From: Pseudomonadota bacterium
Lineage (GTDB): Bacteria > Myxococcota_A > UBA9160 > SZUA-336
Assembly (NCBI GenBank): GCA_003247575.1
Contig: QJZC01000033.1
Location: 1-64,000, forward strand
Direction: 5' to 3'
DNA: 64,000 bases
The notes below the pieces were generated by a model that made no database searches, was not told the DNA's origin, and was given only the letters and a program-made list of their open reading frames with translations. A program made the translations under genes and the position numbers. Shown one piece after another: positions 17,454-26,687 of this stretch. The first letter of the stretch is position 1. Every line of letters starts with the position of its first letter.

Positions 17454-18766
17454 TCATCCCGACGAGGGTGCGTCGAGATTCCCTCCAATGGGCGGCGCGC
17501 TTGGCAAACGGTCAGCCGCTCGAGATCCGACCTCTCAGACGGGACGAGCTCGAGCAGCTTGCGCGGCATCTGTCGGAGCCTCCGGACGTGCTCGAGGAGC
17601 TGGCCGGCTACGCGGAGATCGGGCCTGAGGTCTACGGCTCCACCTCTTCCGACTCGGTGCTGGTCGCCTGGACACAGACGATCCCGCTGGGACGCGTGTG
17701 TGTACGTTGGACCGGAGCACGCAATCCGAGCATCGCGACCGCTTGTGATGGAATCCCCGAGATCCACGGCCTGCAGGTCGCTCCCGAGTCTCGCTCTCAA
17801 GGGTTGGGGGCAGCGCTTGTCCGCAGCGCGGAGGAGCTGGCTCTCCTACGCGGACGGCGCTCGGTCGGGCTCGGCGTCGCACTCGACAATCCGTCCGCGC
17901 GCAAGCTGTACGAGCGCCTCGGCTACTCGCAGGCAAGCCTGCCCACGTACACCGAGAGCTACGATCACTCGATCTCTCCAACTCGCCCCGCCCGCATTCG
18001 CGAGCGCCGGGTCTTCTACACCAAGCGCCTGCCCGAGCCAACCCTGGTGCTGTTCGACATCGACGGCACCCTGCTCACGAGCCAGGGCGCAGGGCGTCAG
18101 GCGATGCTCTCGGCGGGTCGCAGCCTATTCGGTGAGGAGTTCGATTGGGCCGACGTCGAGGTGAACGGGCGACTGGACCCGCTCATCTGGCACGATCTCG
18201 CGCGAGCCAACGGGCTCGCGCCGAGCGCGGAGCTCGAAGCGAGCTTTCGAGAATGCTACGTCGAGCATCTGCGGGATCGGCTTCGCCACCCCGGCGCGGT
18301 GCAGCCGTTGCCGGGCGTTCTTCCCCTGATTGAGCGCTTGAGAGCGACCAGCGGAGTCACCCTCGGCGTGCTGACTGGGAACTACCCGGAGACCGGCCGC
18401 ATGAAGCTCCGTGCAGGCGGACTCTCGACGGAGCTGTTCTCCATCTGCGCCTGGGGAGACGACGGCGCGACGCGTCCCGAGCTGGTTCCGGTCGCTCGCG
18501 CACGCTACGCCACGGAGGAGCCTCATGCGCTGGATCCGAGCCAGATCGTCGTCATCGGCGACACACCGCACGACGTCGTCTGCGCACTCGAGAACGGCTG
18601 CCGAGCACTGGCGGTCGCCACCGGCCGGAGCACGACGGCGGAGCTGCGTCGCGCCGGGGCTCACCGCACCGAGGAGACACTGGCGGACACGACGTCGCTG
18701 GTTCGCTGGATCCTGGGAGAGCCTGTCGAGAGCTCCCGCGCCGATGAGGACGCCTCGCATCCATGA
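17450..18766 (+). CDS. GNAT acetyltransferase fused to HAD-family phosphatase
   Basis: A 438-residue protein of two enzyme domains. Residues about 20-170 form a GNAT domain: IHGLQVAPESRSQGLGAALV is the acetyl-CoA loop and NPSARKLYERLGY the usual C-terminal motif. Residues about 198-430 form a HAD hydrolase: DIDGT at 203-207, LGVLTGN (motif II), a Lys in the GRMKLRAGG region, and GDTPHD at 370-375 (motif IV), closest in style to phosphoglycolate phosphatases. The frame is continuous across the join with no stop or shift. GTG 17450 overlaps the upstream stop, with GGGAG ten bases before. Substrates of either domain are unknown. Confidence 0.88.
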   Translation: MIIPTRVRRDSLQWAARLANGQPLEIRPLRRDELEQLARHLSEPPDVLEELAGYAEIGPEVYGSTSSDSVLVAWTQTIPLGRVCVRWTGARNPSIATACDGIPEIHGLQVAPESRSQGLGAALVRSAEELALLRGRRSVGLGVALDNPSARKLYERLGYSQASLPTYTESYDHSISPTRPARIRERRVFYTKRLPEPTLVLFDIDGTLLTSQGAGRQAMLSAGRSLFGEEFDWADVEVNGRLDPLIWHDLARANGLAPSAELEASFRECYVEHLRDRLRHPGAVQPLPGVLPLIERLRATSGVTLGVLTGNYPETGRMKLRAGGLSTELFSICAWGDDGATRPELVPVARARYATEEPHALDPSQIVVIGDTPHDVVCALENGCRALAVATGRSTTAELRRAGAHRTEETLADTTSLVRWILGEPVESSRADEDASHP

Positions 18767-19299
18767 ATCCGCTGGAAGGCCACGACCGCCTCTTCGCCTA
18801 CGGCACCTTGCAGCTTCCGGCGATCATGCGCGCGCTCTGCGGGCCAGCGCCAGACAGCGCTTCCCTGGCTTCCCCAGAACCGGCGGCTCTCGTCAAGTCC
18901 TTGGACTGGGCTTGGACCGGAGCGGCGGCAAAGCTCGACGGCTTCGCGCGCTGCCGCGTACGTGGGGAGCGCTATCCGGGAATCCGACCGCAGGCCAGGG
19001 CTTCGACTGCCGGCTGTGTCTACACCGGTCTGACTGCCGAGCACTGGCGGGTCTTGGATCTGTTCGAGGGTCCGCTCTACGAGCGGCAGCGCGTCCAGGT
19101 CGAGCTCCGGCAACCCCACCCGGTAACGGACGCACCCCGTTTCCCCCGCTCTGCGGCCTTCGCGTACGTCGTGCGCAGTGAGTTCATGGGCACGCTCGAG
19201 GACCGCGAATGGGAACTCGAGCACTTCGCAGCCACACACCTTGCCGAGTACGTCCACTCCTGCCAGCGGCTGCGCCTAGAGCTCCTAGCAGACCCTTGA
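18763..19299 (+). CDS. Gamma-glutamylcyclotransferase (AIG2)-like protein
   Basis: A 178-residue protein with the family's N-terminal FAYGTLQ motif and central GCVYTGLTAEHWRVLDLFEGPLY, where the Glu of the FEG segment fits the catalytic acid. Enzymes of this fold cyclise gamma-glutamyl amines or act as a house-cleaning step in glutathione-type metabolism. An insert follows the N-terminal motif (residues about 25-45). The ATG overlaps the GNAT-HAD stop (ATGA), so the lipoprotein, fusion and this gene form one coupled set. Confidence 0.82.
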   Translation: MNPLEGHDRLFAYGTLQLPAIMRALCGPAPDSASLASPEPAALVKSLDWAWTGAAAKLDGFARCRVRGERYPGIRPQARASTAGCVYTGLTAEHWRVLDLFEGPLYERQRVQVELRQPHPVTDAPRFPRSAAFAYVVRSEFMGTLEDREWELEHFAATHLAEYVHSCQRLRLELLADP

Positions 19300-19467
19300 A
19301 TGGGTCACTCCTGTCTCCAGAGCCTCCCCGCGGCCGCTGCTGCGGGGCCACCGCCTCAGCCTCCGCCCAGCCTCGGCCTCCGGTTTGGGTGTGCAGACGC
19401 CGAAAAGCAATTCGCGCGGGCGGCCCGAATCCGGGCCATCGAGATGGCTTGCAGGGTAGGGCGGCGG

Positions 19468-19998
19468 ATGCGCTGGATCGCTGGATGGCTCAGGCGACGG
19501 ATACGAACACCGCGGTGTCTGCTGGACACGGCGCGCATCCTCAGAGCCGCGCACCGGGAGGACTGGGCCGATGTCGTCGCGAGCCTCGACGAGATTCGAC
19601 GCCAGCGAGAGCTCGACCCCATCGAGCTCGGCTATCTGGGCGCCGCGCTCCTGCGCCTCGAGCGCTATACGGAGATCGTGAGCGAGTTTCGCTCGCTCGA
19701 GGAGCGGCAGAACGAGGACGGTGTCGAGGCGCTGCGTCCGTACTTCGCCGCTGCCCTGCTGTGGCTCGAGCGTAATCAGGAGGCGCTCGAGCAATTCGAG
19801 AAGATGGGCTGTGGCGTGGACGCGACGCGTACTCACCAGGCGCTGCGACACTGGAATCACGCGATCGCTCTCTACCGGGTCGGTCGAACGATCGAAGCCC
19901 GAGACCTGCTACTCGATCAGATCGACGACGCCTGGCCTCGTCCCGAGTTCGACCAAGCCCTGCGCCTACTCCGATCGATGGGGATCGAGGCGCACTGA
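19468..19998 (+). CDS. TPR-like helical protein, unknown function
   Basis: A 176-residue protein made of paired helices with TPR character (DWADVVASLDEIRRQRELDP, ELGYLGAALLRLERYTEI, YFAAALLWLERNQEALEQF). Such proteins usually serve as interaction scaffolds. I chose ATG 19468 because it follows a purine-rich AGGGTAGGG. In-frame ATGs at 19444 and 19300 would extend it into a proline- and alanine-rich leader of doubtful meaning. No specific family. Confidence 0.65.
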   Translation: MRWIAGWLRRRIRTPRCLLDTARILRAAHREDWADVVASLDEIRRQRELDPIELGYLGAALLRLERYTEIVSEFRSLEERQNEDGVEALRPYFAAALLWLERNQEALEQFEKMGCGVDATRTHQALRHWNHAIALYRVGRTIEARDLLLDQIDDAWPRPEFDQALRLLRSMGIEAH

Positions 19999-20132
19999 AG
20001 TTGCCGCTCGCCTGCCTGCCCTCTCTTCGCTGCCTGTCCTGATTGTGCCGGCGCGTGCGCGAAAGTCGGCGGCGAATCCACCTGGTGCAGCTAAGATCCC
20101 AGCTTGGGAAAAGCTGACCAGGAGCACCTCTC

Positions 20133-20552
20133 ATGACCACCCGACGGAAGTTCGTCCTCGCGGGGACCTGCGCTGTCCTGACGTTGCTGGGCTGTGGATC
20201 GAGCGGGCAGAAATTCAGCGTCGACTCGGTTCCAAACATACGGCGTGGTTCCTGGACGCAGAGCGACGTACGTCGGCAGTTCGGGCCGCCACAAGGGGTC
20301 TCGGTGCGGGGCTCGGGCCGCGAGGTCTGGCGCTATCGCTTCGAGGAGCGATCCAGCGTGGACACGGGATTCGTGAACCGAATCGCTGGGTTCGTCGGTG
20401 CGCTGCTCGGACAGGGAATCCCGGGATCACCGGTCAACGTGCGCCGAACCAACCAGACCGTCTACCGACTCGACGTCGAGTTCGACCGTGAGGGTATCGT
20501 GCGCGACTACGAGTACACGCGGGACTCGCGCCCCTCGACCGAGGTCTACTGA
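20133..20552 (+). CDS. SmpA/OmlA-like lipoprotein
   Basis: A 139-residue protein with a lipoprotein signal (basic MTTRRK, hydrophobic core, lipobox LTLLGC). The mature part contains IRRGSWTQSDVRRQFGPP followed by EVWRYRF, which fits the SmpA/OmlA (BamE-type) fold in which an operator-like helix is followed by a short sheet. It probably sits on the outer membrane's inner face. The C-terminal end overlaps the convergent rlmE stop by seven bases. Confidence 0.75.
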   Translation: MTTRRKFVLAGTCAVLTLLGCGSSGQKFSVDSVPNIRRGSWTQSDVRRQFGPPQGVSVRGSGREVWRYRFEERSSVDTGFVNRIAGFVGALLGQGIPGSPVNVRRTNQTVYRLDVEFDREGIVRDYEYTRDSRPSTEVY

Positions 20553-21160
20553 TCGACACCGTCGGCGGGCGGGCGATACCCCATGGCGACCCAGTAGAAT
20601 TCCTTCGAGGTCGCCCGCTTGCCTTCCGGCCGGACCTCGCGAATTCGGCTGAAGTAAGGGCGCAGCTGTAGCCGAAACTGCTGTGCTTCGGGTCCCGGGA
20701 AGCCCTTGAGAATGAGGCGGCCCTCCGGCTTCAAGACCCGCAGCGCGACCACCAGCGCCGCATCGTAGAGCTCCTCGCACATGGCGCGATCCACGTGGAC
20801 GACGCCGGTCAGCTTGGGCGCAGCATCCGAGAGCACCAGATCGGCGGGCCCTCCGAGTGCAGCATGAAGACGCGTCAGCGTCTCAGGCAAGGTGAAGTCC
20901 GCCTGGATCAGCTCCACCGGCGGACCCATCTCGTCGATCTCGCGTAGATCGAGTCCGACTACGCGCCCGCCGGGCCCGACCAGTGACGCGAGTCGCTGAA
21001 GCCAGCCGCCAGGCCAAGCTCCCAGCTCCACCACGGTGCTCCCGCGCCTGATCTCACCGGTACGCTTGAGCAGGTCGTCGAGCTTGTAGACGGCTCGAGA
21101 GCGATAGCCCTCGCGCTTGGCCTTCTTGTAGCCCTCGTCTTGGCGGACGTAGCGAGCCGT
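20546..21160 (-). CDS. rlmE: Ribosomal RNA large subunit methyltransferase E (FtsJ/RrmJ family); start codon non-canonical or damaged
   Basis: A protein of about 204 residues that 2'-O-methylates the 23S rRNA A-loop uridine. It has the conserved GYRSRAVYKLDDLL, the SAM-binding VVELGAWPGGWLQRL, DLREID, and LVLSDAAPKLTG, and the C-terminal KGFPG and SKEFYWVAMGYR. The family N-terminus (YVRQDEGYKKAKREGYRSR) lies upstream of the first GTG (21034), yet this frame has no ATG, GTG or TTG back into rplC. ACG at 21160 sits where the start is expected, seven bases after the rplC stop. Start by ACG, or a sequence error, must be considered. The fold itself is certain. Confidence 0.85.
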   Translation of the reverse strand, partial: TARYVRQDEGYKKAKREGYRSRAVYKLDDLLKRTGEIRRGSTVVELGAWPGGWLQRLASLVGPGGRVVGLDLREIDEMGPPVELIQADFTLPETLTRLHAALGGPADLVLSDAAPKLTGVVHVDRAMCEELYDAALVVALRVLKPEGRLILKGFPGPEAQQFRLQLRPYFSRIREVRPEGKRATSKEFYWVAMGYRPPADGVDQ

Positions 21161-21167
21161 TACGTGG

Positions 21168-21809
21168 CTAGCCCCGGTTGGAGCTGCGCACGCGCACGAG
21201 CGCGTTCGTGTGGCCCGGAACCGAGCCGCGTACGTAGAGCAGGTTCTCCTCGGCGTCGAGCTTCTCGACTCGGAGCCCGAGCTGCGTCACGCGCTCGTGG
21301 CCGTAGCGGCCCGCCATCTTCTTGCCCTTGAAGATCTTTCCGGGGTACGAGCCCGCCGCTACCGAGCCCCCGTGCCGGAAGAACTCGTGTGTTCCGTGCG
21401 TCTGCTTCGGCGTCACGAAGTTCCAGCGCTTGACCACGCCCGAAAAGCCGCGGCCCTTGGTCAGACCCGCCACGTCGACCCGATCGACGCCCTCGAACTT
21501 GGAAGCGCAGGCCACGGTATCGCCCACGTTGAGCGCCTCGGCCTCGTCCGCGCCCACGCGGCACTCGAACAGAAATCGCTGCGGCGCCACGCTGGCCTTG
21601 GCGAAGTGTCCCTGAAGGGCCTTCGAGATGTGCTTCTCCTTGGCGGCCTCGAAACCGAGCTGCACAGCGGAGTACCCGTCCGTCTCAGCGGTCTTCTTCT
21701 GCACGACCACGCAGGGGTCCAGCGCGAGCACGGTCACGGGAATCCGCTCTCCGCTCTCCTTGAAGATCTGCGTCATGCCGAGCTTTCGGCCGAGAAACTC
21801 CAGGCTCAT
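21168..21809 (-). CDS. rplC: 50S ribosomal protein L3, outside the usual S10 operon
   Basis: A 213-residue L3. MSLEFLGRKLGMTQIF is the family N-terminus and the glutamine-methylation region KGRGFSGVVKRWNF is intact, followed by KKMAGRYGHERVT. ATG 21809 has GGAAGG eight bases upstream; an ATG two codons earlier is in frame but too close to that site. L3 normally sits between rpsJ and rplD. Here it lies alone between rlmE and the divergent mfd, so it is either a second copy or a relocated gene. Confidence 0.95.
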   Translation of the reverse strand: MSLEFLGRKLGMTQIFKESGERIPVTVLALDPCVVVQKKTAETDGYSAVQLGFEAAKEKHISKALQGHFAKASVAPQRFLFECRVGADEAEALNVGDTVACASKFEGVDRVDVAGLTKGRGFSGVVKRWNFVTPKQTHGTHEFFRHGGSVAAGSYPGKIFKGKKMAGRYGHERVTQLGLRVEKLDAEENLLYVRGSVPGHTNALVRVRSSNRG

Positions 21810-22015
21810 CGTCATATCCTTCCGCGCTACTGCGCTTCGCTCTGCCGCGCCTCCGAGCAGGTGCTCCGAAGCGGCGCTGATCCCATGGCCGGCGGGTTCG
21901 CCAGCAGCCGGCGCGTCGCGCTCGCCACGGACGTCGAACGCGCTCGGGGCCGCGCAGTATAGCCGCTCCCTTACACGATGCTCCAGCCCTGTCTGCGGTG
22001 GCCGCAAGGAAGTGA

Positions 22016-25000
22016 GTGCTCGAGCCCTCATTTTCCCTGAGCCCCAGAGCGGCCGTCCACGCGAGTGCGTATCATTCTCCCCCCTTGCAGGAATCGGCCA
22101 GCGATCGAACCGTGGGATCGGGGTCCCAGGAGGGGCCCCAGGACACCGAGGAGCTCTTTCGTGAGCTCACCGGGCGAAAGGGACGGGTACGCCTCGAAGG
22201 CGTGTCGGGTGCTGCGGGCGCCTATCTGATGGCGCGGCTGCTCGAGACTCGCGCGGGGCCGGCCGTCTGGTTGGCACCCAATCGCGACCTGGCGGAGCGT
22301 GCACAGCAGGATCTGCGCGCGTTCGGCCGACGTGAAGTGTGGTCGTTCCCGAGCTACGACATCGCGCCCTACGACCGCTTCTCCCCCCACCCTGAAGTCG
22401 AAGCCCGTCGTATGAGTGGGCTCTACCGCTTCCTCTCCACCTCCGGGGATCCGGAGGCCCCCTCGAGCCGCTGGATTGCCGTCACGACCTGGGCGGCTCT
22501 GCTACGCAAGGTGATGCAGCCAGACGAATTGCGCGGGCGCGTGATCCACGTCGAGCGCGGCATGGCCATACATCGCGATGCCCTGCTGCGATCGCTCATC
22601 GCAGCCGGCTACCACCGCGCGAGCCTGGTCGAAGAGCGTGGCGAGGTCGCCGTACGCGGCAGCATCGTGGATCTCTTCCCCCCCCAGCTCGTCCAGCCGG
22701 TCCGCCTGGAGATCGACTTCGACGAGGTCGCCTCGATCCGCAGCTTCGATCCCTCCACACAGCGTTCGAGCGACGAGCTGCGGACGTTCGCCGCGATCCC
22801 ACCGCGACCGGCACGACTCCCGACCGACGCTGGGGCCTGGCTCGAACGGGCGCGTCTGCTCGGGCGCGAACAGGGTGTCGGCGAATCGGGCATCTATCAG
22901 GTCACCGAGGCGATCTCGCACGGCCGCCTTCCCCCGGGCGCCACGAATCTGGAGCCGCTGTTCCACGACACCCCGCTCGCGGGCGTGTTCGACTTCCTCC
23001 CGGACGCGACGACCTGGATCATCGAGGACCCGGAAGCAGCGGCCAAGGAGAGCGCCGCGTTCCTCGATGGAGCCTTCGCGGGCTACGGCGAGGCTTGCTC
23101 GCAGGAACGGCTCGTCGCAAAGCCGTTCGACCTGTTTCTCGACGCCGCGTCGGCGCGCAGCGCACTCCACGCGCGGCGCCCGATCGTGCTGGATCGCCTG
23201 GGAGCGCGCGAGGCCGGCGACTTCGACGCGCAGATCCACGTCGCTGCGCCGGAGCACGCCGAGCTGCGCCGAGAGATCCACGCGCGCCAGGGATCCGGTC
23301 ACGCGCTGGAGCCGCTGACCGAGCGATTGACGCATTGGCAGAGCGAGGGGCGCCGTGTACGCCTGGTGTGTCCCTCGCTGTCGAGCGCAGAACGCCTCGC
23401 GGACATCCTGCGCGACTACGCGCACGAGGTTCCGGTCGCCACCGCGGGCATGATCCCGGGTGCGCTCGGCGAGTCGCTGGCGCCCGGCGAAGTTCGCATC
23501 GATGTCGCGCGACTCTCTCAGGGCTTCGAGCTGCCTCTCGAACAGCTGGTCGTAGTCGCGGAGTCCGACCTGTTCGGAGCGCGCATTCGGCGGCGCGTGC
23601 CACGCGGTACCCAGCGCGGAGAGGCCATCGAACGCCTGGCACAGCTCCAGGAGGGCGACCTGCTGGTCCATGCCGAGCACGGAATCGGTCGCTACGGTGG
23701 CTTGTCTCAGCTATCCGCTGGCGGACTCCGCCAAGAGTTCCTGCTGATCTCGTACGAAGGCGGCGACAAGCTGTACGTCCCGGTATCGCGTCTCGAGCGA
23801 GTGCAGCGCTACACCGGTGCAGAGGACAGCGCAGCACGACTGGACCGCCTGGGCGGCGGAACCTGGGCGCGCACTCGCCGTCGGGTCAAACGAGCGGTGG
23901 TCGACATGGCGAAAGACCTGCTCGCCGTCGTGGCGGCGCGCGAGACGCTCGAAGGCTTCGCCTTCCCGCCTCCGGATGCCGACTACGAGGAGTTCGAAGC
24001 TCGCTTCCCCTACGAAGACACTCCCGACCAGCGCAAAGCCACGGACGACGTGCTGAGCGACATGCAGAAGGCGCGCCCCATGGACCGCGTGGTCTGCGGA
24101 GACGTCGGATTCGGCAAGACCGAGATCGCCTGTCGCGCCGCCTATCTGAGCATCGCGGCCGGGCGCCAGGTCGCGGTGCTCGTGCCCACGACGGTTCTCT
24201 GCAAGCAGCACGCGGAGACCTTGCGCGAGCGCTTCGCGGACACCCCCATCGAGATCCGTACGCTCTCGCGGCTCGAGTCGCCCAAGGAGGTACGCGAGAC
24301 GCGCGAGGGCATCACTTCCGGTCGAGTCGATCTCGTGGTCGGAACGCACCGGCTGCTATCCAAGGACATCCAGTTTCGGAATCTGGGTCTGATCGTCGTC
24401 GACGAAGAGCACCGCTTCGGGGTCGCACACAAGGAGCGTCTGAAACAGCTGCGCAAGCTGGTGGACGTGCTGACCCTATCCGCCACGCCCATCCCAAGGA
24501 CACTGCAGATGGCCCTGACCGGCATGCGCGACCTGTCGGTGATCCTGACTCCGCCGCCCGATCGCATCGCGATCCGGTCGCAGGTGTGCCGCTTCTCGGA
24601 CGAAGTCGTGCAAGAGGCAATCGCACGCGAGCTGCGTCGAGGCGGCCAGGTCTTCGTCGTCCACAATCGGGTCGAGACGATCGAGGAGTTCGCCAGCTAT
24701 GTGCGCGGTTTGATCCCGAGCGCGCGCGTGGCGACTGCACACGGTCAAATGAAGGCCCAACAGCTGGACGCGGTGATGCTGGGCTTCGTGGAGACCGAGA
24801 TCGATGTCCTCGTTTGCACCGCCATCATCGAGTCGGGGCTGGACATTCCCAACGCCAACACGATCCTGATCCACCGCTCGGATCATTTCGGCCTGGCACA
24901 GCTCTATCAGCTGCGCGGCCGCGTGGGGCGCAGCAATCGCCGAGCGTATGCGTACTTCTTGTTGCCTCCGGCCGGTGTAATGACCAACGATGCCCGGCGC

Positions 25001-25657
25001 CGCATCGAGGCGATCCAGGATCTGTCCGAGCTCGGAGCCGGCTTTCGACTGGCGAACGAGGACCTCGAGATTCGTGGTGCGGGCAACCTGCTCGGATCGG
25101 AGCAGTCCGGACAGATCGCATCCGTGGGCTACGACCTCTACATGGAGATGCTCGAGGAGGCGGTCGCCGAATTGCGCGGTCAGGCGCACGAGCCGGTCAT
25201 CGACCCAGAGATCCGCCTCCCGGTCGCGGCGCTCCTGCCCGATACGTACGTCGAGGACGTGAACCAGCGCCTGGTGCTCTACAAGCAGTTCTCGGGGGCA
25301 CGTAGCGACGACGAGCTGCGCAGCATCCTGGACGACGTTCTGGATCGCTTCGGGCCACTTCCGACCGAGGCGCAGAATCTCGCTGAGGTGATCCGGCTCA
25401 AGATCCGCTGTCGCCGGCTGGGCATCCACCGCATCGAGACCTCTCGGGGCGAGCTGGTCCTGCACGCCAGCGCGCACTCCAAGCTCGACGCCAAACTCCT
25501 CCTAAAGCTACTCCAGCAACCCAATGCACCCTGGCGGGTTAGTGCGAACCAGCGGATCCACCTGAAGCTTCGCAAGCTAGAGGACGCTCTGCCCGAGAGC
25601 TTCAGCCTGCTCGAGCTCCTCGCACGCGATCGAGAGGAAGCTCGGGCGTCGGCCTGA
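22016..25657 (+). CDS. mfd: Transcription-repair coupling factor
   Basis: A protein of about 1213 residues. An N-terminal UvrB-homology region (SFPSYDIAPYDRFSPHPEVEARR), the RNA-polymerase-interacting domain (LLVHAEHGIGRYGG, KLYVPVSRLERVQRY) and the translocase motor (Walker A GDVGFGKTEIA, DEEH box VVDEEHRFG, LSATPIPRTLQMA) are followed by the TRCF C-terminal domain. It releases stalled RNA polymerase and recruits UvrA. The start is GTG 22016 with AAGGA five bases before; GTG 22112 is also possible. uvrA lies 3 kb downstream on the same strand. Confidence 0.97.
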   Translation: MLEPSFSLSPRAAVHASAYHSPPLQESASDRTVGSGSQEGPQDTEELFRELTGRKGRVRLEGVSGAAGAYLMARLLETRAGPAVWLAPNRDLAERAQQDLRAFGRREVWSFPSYDIAPYDRFSPHPEVEARRMSGLYRFLSTSGDPEAPSSRWIAVTTWAALLRKVMQPDELRGRVIHVERGMAIHRDALLRSLIAAGYHRASLVEERGEVAVRGSIVDLFPPQLVQPVRLEIDFDEVASIRSFDPSTQRSSDELRTFAAIPPRPARLPTDAGAWLERARLLGREQGVGESGIYQVTEAISHGRLPPGATNLEPLFHDTPLAGVFDFLPDATTWIIEDPEAAAKESAAFLDGAFAGYGEACSQERLVAKPFDLFLDAASARSALHARRPIVLDRLGAREAGDFDAQIHVAAPEHAELRREIHARQGSGHALEPLTERLTHWQSEGRRVRLVCPSLSSAERLADILRDYAHEVPVATAGMIPGALGESLAPGEVRIDVARLSQGFELPLEQLVVVAESDLFGARIRRRVPRGTQRGEAIERLAQLQEGDLLVHAEHGIGRYGGLSQLSAGGLRQEFLLISYEGGDKLYVPVSRLERVQRYTGAEDSAARLDRLGGGTWARTRRRVKRAVVDMAKDLLAVVAARETLEGFAFPPPDADYEEFEARFPYEDTPDQRKATDDVLSDMQKARPMDRVVCGDVGFGKTEIACRAAYLSIAAGRQVAVLVPTTVLCKQHAETLRERFADTPIEIRTLSRLESPKEVRETREGITSGRVDLVVGTHRLLSKDIQFRNLGLIVVDEEHRFGVAHKERLKQLRKLVDVLTLSATPIPRTLQMALTGMRDLSVILTPPPDRIAIRSQVCRFSDEVVQEAIARELRRGGQVFVVHNRVETIEEFASYVRGLIPSARVATAHGQMKAQQLDAVMLGFVETEIDVLVCTAIIESGLDIPNANTILIHRSDHFGLAQLYQLRGRVGRSNRRAYAYFLLPPAGVMTNDARRRIEAIQDLSELGAGFRLANEDLEIRGAGNLLGSEQSGQIASVGYDLYMEMLEEAVAELRGQAHEPVIDPEIRLPVAALLPDTYVEDVNQRLVLYKQFSGARSDDELRSILDDVLDRFGPLPTEAQNLAEVIRLKIRCRRLGIHRIETSRGELVLHASAHSKLDAKLLLKLLQQPNAPWRVSANQRIHLKLRKLEDALPESFSLLELLARDREEARASA

Positions 25658-25793
25658 GGTCCAAGCCCGAGACATCCCGATCCGATCTCGCCCTGGCGTC
25701 GCAGCGCGGCGAGCGGGAGCGGGGACCGGCCCCCCGCAGCCTCGGGTACCGAGCAGTACGCTGAGTCTGACGCAGGAAGCGCGGGAGGAAGAG

Positions 25794-26687
25794 ATGAGGA
25801 ATCGAGCCCGGGTGTGGACGGTAACGCTGCTTGGTGTGAGCTGGATCGGATTCGCTTGCGGCCCGATTTCCGGAACAGCGCAGGTGGCCGAGGTCGATGG
25901 CCGCCCGATCCTTCTGGACGAGTTGCGACGAATGGTCGAGTGGCGACACGAAGCGGATCCAGAGGCCCTCGCCGCCGACGTGCTGACCGAGGAACTCGAC
26001 CGATTGGTCAACCAACGGGTGGCTCGCAATCGCGCTGAAGTGCTGGGAATCGAGGTCAGCGATTCGGAGGTCGACGCGCGAATCCGTCTGGTCCACGGCG
26101 ACGAGTTCGACTTCTCGGACCCTAGCTACCGCGAAGACGTCCGGCAGACGATGCTGATCGACCGCGCCGCCATCAGCGAGCTTGCGCCCGGCCTGCGGAT
26201 CCCGGAGAGTGCCCTCGCGGACTACTTCGAAGCGCACAAAGCCGAATACGAGCAGCCGCAGCGCGTCCTAATTCGACAGATCGTCGTCGAGGATCGGGAA
26301 AGAGCAGAAAAGCTGCTCACGGAGCTCAAAGCTGGTGCAGAATTCGAGCAACTGGCGGAGCAGAACAGCCAGGCTCCCGAGGCTGCACAGGGAGGACTGA
26401 TCCCGCCCTTTGGAGAGGGTAGCCTGCCCGAGGTGTTCGACAGGGCATTCGAGCTCGCGCCGGGCGAACTATCCGAAGTCATTGAGTCTCTGCACGGTTA
26501 CCATATCTTCTTTCTGATCGAGAAGTATCCTCCTCAGAAGCCGGAGCTCGCAGATATTCGCGACGAATTGATGACGAAACTCGCACAGGAGCAACTGGCC
26601 AATCTTCGGCCGCAATGGCTGCGCGACCTCAGACGCTCGGCAGAGATCCGCGTAAACGAGCGACTTCTGGAGACCTTGAAACGATGA
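25794..26687 (+). CDS. Parvulin-type peptidyl-prolyl isomerase lipoprotein
   Basis: A 297-residue protein. It has a signal peptide with lipobox IGFAC, a SurA/PpiD-like N-terminal helical chaperone region (residues about 28-150), and one parvulin domain (about 152-245; VLIRQIVVEDRERAEKLL, GGLIPPFGEGSLP, YHIFFLIEK). It should act in the periplasm, tethered to a membrane, helping outer-membrane protein folding. Its last four bases overlap the following surA-like start (ATGA), so the two parvulins are made together. AGGAAGAG precedes the ATG. Confidence 0.9.
   Translation: MRNRARVWTVTLLGVSWIGFACGPISGTAQVAEVDGRPILLDELRRMVEWRHEADPEALAADVLTEELDRLVNQRVARNRAEVLGIEVSDSEVDARIRLVHGDEFDFSDPSYREDVRQTMLIDRAAISELAPGLRIPESALADYFEAHKAEYEQPQRVLIRQIVVEDRERAEKLLTELKAGAEFEQLAEQNSQAPEAAQGGLIPPFGEGSLPEVFDRAFELAPGELSEVIESLHGYHIFFLIEKYPPQKPELADIRDELMTKLAQEQLANLRPQWLRDLRRSAEIRVNERLLETLKR

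Noticed and set aside
20546..21034. Short rlmE starting at GTG 21034
   Set aside because: It would remove the conserved GYRSRAVYKL segment that the family needs.
22502..23680. Minus-strand frame of 392 codons opposite mfd
   Set aside because: It is fully inside and antisense to the conserved Mfd frame, with no family resemblance.
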